The notes below the pieces were generated by a model that did no database searches, was not told where the DNA came from, and saw only the letters and a list, made by a program, of their open reading frames with translations. Source: Lachnospiraceae bacterium (GTDB taxonomy: Bacteria; Bacillota; Clostridia; Lachnospirales; Lachnospiraceae). Taken from it: a DNA stretch of 64,000 nucleotides. The translations under genes were made by a program, and so were the position numbers. The stretch is taken from NCBI GenBank assembly GCA_024696945.1, contig JAILGF010000082.1:1-64000 (forward strand), given 5' to 3'. Every line of letters begins with the position of its first letter. The first letter of the stretch is position 1. Shown piece after piece: positions 62,364 to 64,000 of the stretch.

Positions 62364-64000
62364 CAGATTAGGAATCGATGACAAAAGAAAAGAACTAAAA
62401 TCTATATCCAGACGAATGGGAAGCAAGGTAATAGTTACCGTTTTTCGTGTCGTTATTCTTGCGGTTGTTGCCTTAAGCATTGTAGGAGTGGTAGCAGCTT
62501 TCGGAGCCTTTAACGGAATACTTGATACTACTCCCGACATTGAAATAGTACAGCTGGAAGTAAAAGGCTACAGTTCGCAGTCACTATTTGCCGACGGATC
62601 TTTGGCACAGAATTTCGCGGGCAATTCAGCAAACAGAATATATGTTGAGATTGCGGATATTCCCGAACATGTACGTAATGCTTTCCTCGCAGCTGAGGAC
62701 CGGCGTTTTTACCAGCATAGCGGAATTGATATAAGGACCATTTTCCGTTCCGCTAAATCCCTTGTTACCGACTCTTTTGAGGCCGGCGGTTCAACAGTAA
62801 CCCAGCAGCTTATAAAGAACCAGGTATTCAACGGAGGACGTGAAAAATATACTTTGGATAAGGTTTTAAGAAAAGTACAGGAACAGTATCTTGCAATAAA
62901 CTTAGAGCATGTAATGTCAAAGGATCTGATCCTTGAGTATTACATGAACATGGTAAACCTCGGAAACAATTCTTACGGAGTGGAAACTGCGGCTCACAGC
63001 TATTTCGGAAAGACAACTGCCGAACTGACGATATCTGAAGCAGCTGTTATAGCCGGAATCCCGCTCTCACCCACAAGACTTAATCCTTTAACAAATCCCG
63101 ATGAGAACATTGAGAGACGTAACAATATTCTCGGAAACATGTATGAATACGGCTGGATCACTCAGGAAGAATATGATGAGGCTATGGCGGATACAGGTGT
63201 TTATGACCGTATAGCTGAAGCCAGCAACAGGGATGACAAGGTTCAGATAGGTACCTATTCTTATTTTACCGATGCAATGATGGACCAGTACTATAAGGAT
63301 ATGGAGGAAAGGCTCGGATATACGAGAGCAGAAGCTGAACATCTTCTGTTCTACGGCGGTATCACTATTGAAACCACACAGGATCCCGAGATCCAGGCAA
63401 TCCTTGACAGATACTATCAGGATGAGAGCAATTTCCCTGCATTCGGATTTGACAGTTCACACGGTTCCTGCTACGAACTTAGTGAATATAAACTCTCGGT
63501 AATGCATTCCGATGGAAAAGAGACACATTATCAGAAGAGTGATTTCCTGAATTATTTCTCCGATTATGATGATAAAAAAGGTATATATTATCATGAAAAC
63601 GGTATAAGAAGGGGAATCAATGAGCTTTTCCTTGATATGGATGATCTGGAGGAAAAGATTGCGATATTTGAGGCTGATAAAATCGATGAGGAAGCCGGTG
63701 ATGTTGTTAGCGGCCGTAAGAAAGAGATAAATCCTCAGCCCCAGTCATCGATGACCATTATTGAGCAGTCCACAGGAAAGGTTGTGGCAATTTACGGCGG
63801 AAGAGGAGAAAAAACGGTCAGCCGTGCGTTAAACCGAGCTTCAAACTCTACGCGTTCAGTTGGTTCGACATTTAAGGTGTTGGCATCGTTCCTGCCGGCA
63901 TTGGATGCAGGCGGTCTTACTCTTGCTTCGGTACAGGATGATTCACCTTTCTTCTACCCTAATGGAGGAAAAGAGGTTATTAACTGGTATTCAACCGGTT
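62353..64000 (+). CDS. Class A penicillin-binding protein (PBP1A), 5' part
   Basis: The ATG at 62353 overlaps the YigZ gene end; the frame runs open to the window edge (about 549 codons). A short cytoplasmic tail and one membrane segment (about 33-57) lead to a glycosyltransferase 51 domain: AAEDRRFYQHSGID, GGSTVTQQLIKN, NLGNNSYGVETAAHSYFGK. The transpeptidase domain begins later, with its SxxK active site in SVGSTFK (near residue 500). The protein polymerises and cross-links peptidoglycan at the outer face. The remaining transpeptidase motifs (SxN, KTG) lie beyond the window. Confidence 0.93.
   Translation, partial: MDYSRLGIDDKRKELKSISRRMGSKVIVTVFRVVILAVVALSIVGVVAAFGAFNGILDTTPDIEIVQLEVKGYSSQSLFADGSLAQNFAGNSANRIYVEIADIPEHVRNAFLAAEDRRFYQHSGIDIRTIFRSAKSLVTDSFEAGGSTVTQQLIKNQVFNGGREKYTLDKVLRKVQEQYLAINLEHVMSKDLILEYYMNMVNLGNNSYGVETAAHSYFGKTTAELTISEAAVIAGIPLSPTRLNPLTNPDENIERRNNILGNMYEYGWITQEEYDEAMADTGVYDRIAEASNRDDKVQIGTYSYFTDAMMDQYYKDMEERLGYTRAEAEHLLFYGGITIETTQDPEIQAILDRYYQDESNFPAFGFDSSHGSCYELSEYKLSVMHSDGKETHYQKSDFLNYFSDYDDKKGIYYHENGIRRGINELFLDMDDLEEKIAIFEADKIDEEAGDVVSGRKKEINPQPQSSMTIIEQSTGKVVAIYGGRGEKTVSRALNRASNSTRSVGSTFKVLASFLPALDAGGLTLASVQDDSPFFYPNGGKEVINWYSTG

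Overview
The window is 64 kb of a moderately AT-rich, Gram-positive-type chromosome. CIRCE-controlled groES-groEL, sigma-A promoters that often carry an extended -10, strong Shine-Dalgarno sequences with many TTG starts, the paired TIGR03960/TIGR03936-type radical-SAM genes next to an RNase E/G, a YigZ-PBP1A pair and several protein types common in gut and rumen Clostridia all point to a member of Lachnospiraceae or a close relative. That placement rests on family content and is an inference. I saw no rRNA, tRNA, CRISPR array, transposase or phage gene.

Layout. (1) 1-27.4 kb is a dense island of ABC systems and regulators on the + strand: an OmpR-type two-component system with a FtsX-type ABC exporter (1.9-7.0 kb); an ABC-F ATPase (7.0-8.9 kb); an ABC-2 transporter with two permeases and a NarL-type two-component system (9.0-14.1 kb); an XRE regulator with a pair of ABC half-exporters (14.3-18.9 kb); an isolated transglutaminase-like protein flanked by very AT-rich DNA (18.9-20.1 kb); a single ABC half-exporter with an XRE regulator (20.4-23.3 kb); and a second pair of half-exporters paralogous to the first, preceded by a leader-peptide attenuator (23.4-27.4 kb). 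The gene content suggests defence against antimicrobial compounds or peptides. (2) 27.4-40 kb holds an MraY-like transferase and a DUF362/ferredoxin protein (- strand), a small acidic membrane protein, an MprF-like flippase-domain protein, PcrA helicase, a second small acidic membrane protein, a DUF1836 regulator, a very large secreted protein with Big2 repeats, and a zinc-ribbon membrane protein. (3) 40-46 kb: a chemoreceptor behind a structured leader RNA, then the radical SAM, DUF2344 and RNase E/G genes. (4) 46-52 kb is accessory: an iron alcohol dehydrogenase and a sugar-epimerase-like SDR that share a near-identical promoter segment, an HTH-Uma2 fusion, and a TIR-domain protein with Sel1/TPR repeats. 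(5) 52-64 kb is mostly housekeeping: the last two steps of IMP synthesis split into a PurO-type cyclohydrolase and a stand-alone AICAR formyltransferase, a SleB-like hydrolase, two Cys-rich proteins, groES-groEL, a degenerate amidase-like membrane protein, a UDPGP-family uridylyltransferase, a SEC-C protein, YigZ, and the 5' part of a class A PBP that runs off the window.

The strongest candidate for an undescribed system is the leader at 23395-23695. A promoter is followed by a seven-codon ORF (MLVMRIR) whose codons form one arm of a long hairpin; two terminators follow, and then the ABC exporter pair. Its paralogue pair at 15.2-18.9 kb is instead preceded by an XRE gene, so duplicated exporters appear to be under two different control logics. 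Secondary candidates are the pseudoknot-capable leader in front of the chemoreceptor (40.24-40.35 kb), the TIR-Sel1 protein at 49.7 kb, and the duplicated promoter segment at 46.1 and 48.5 kb.
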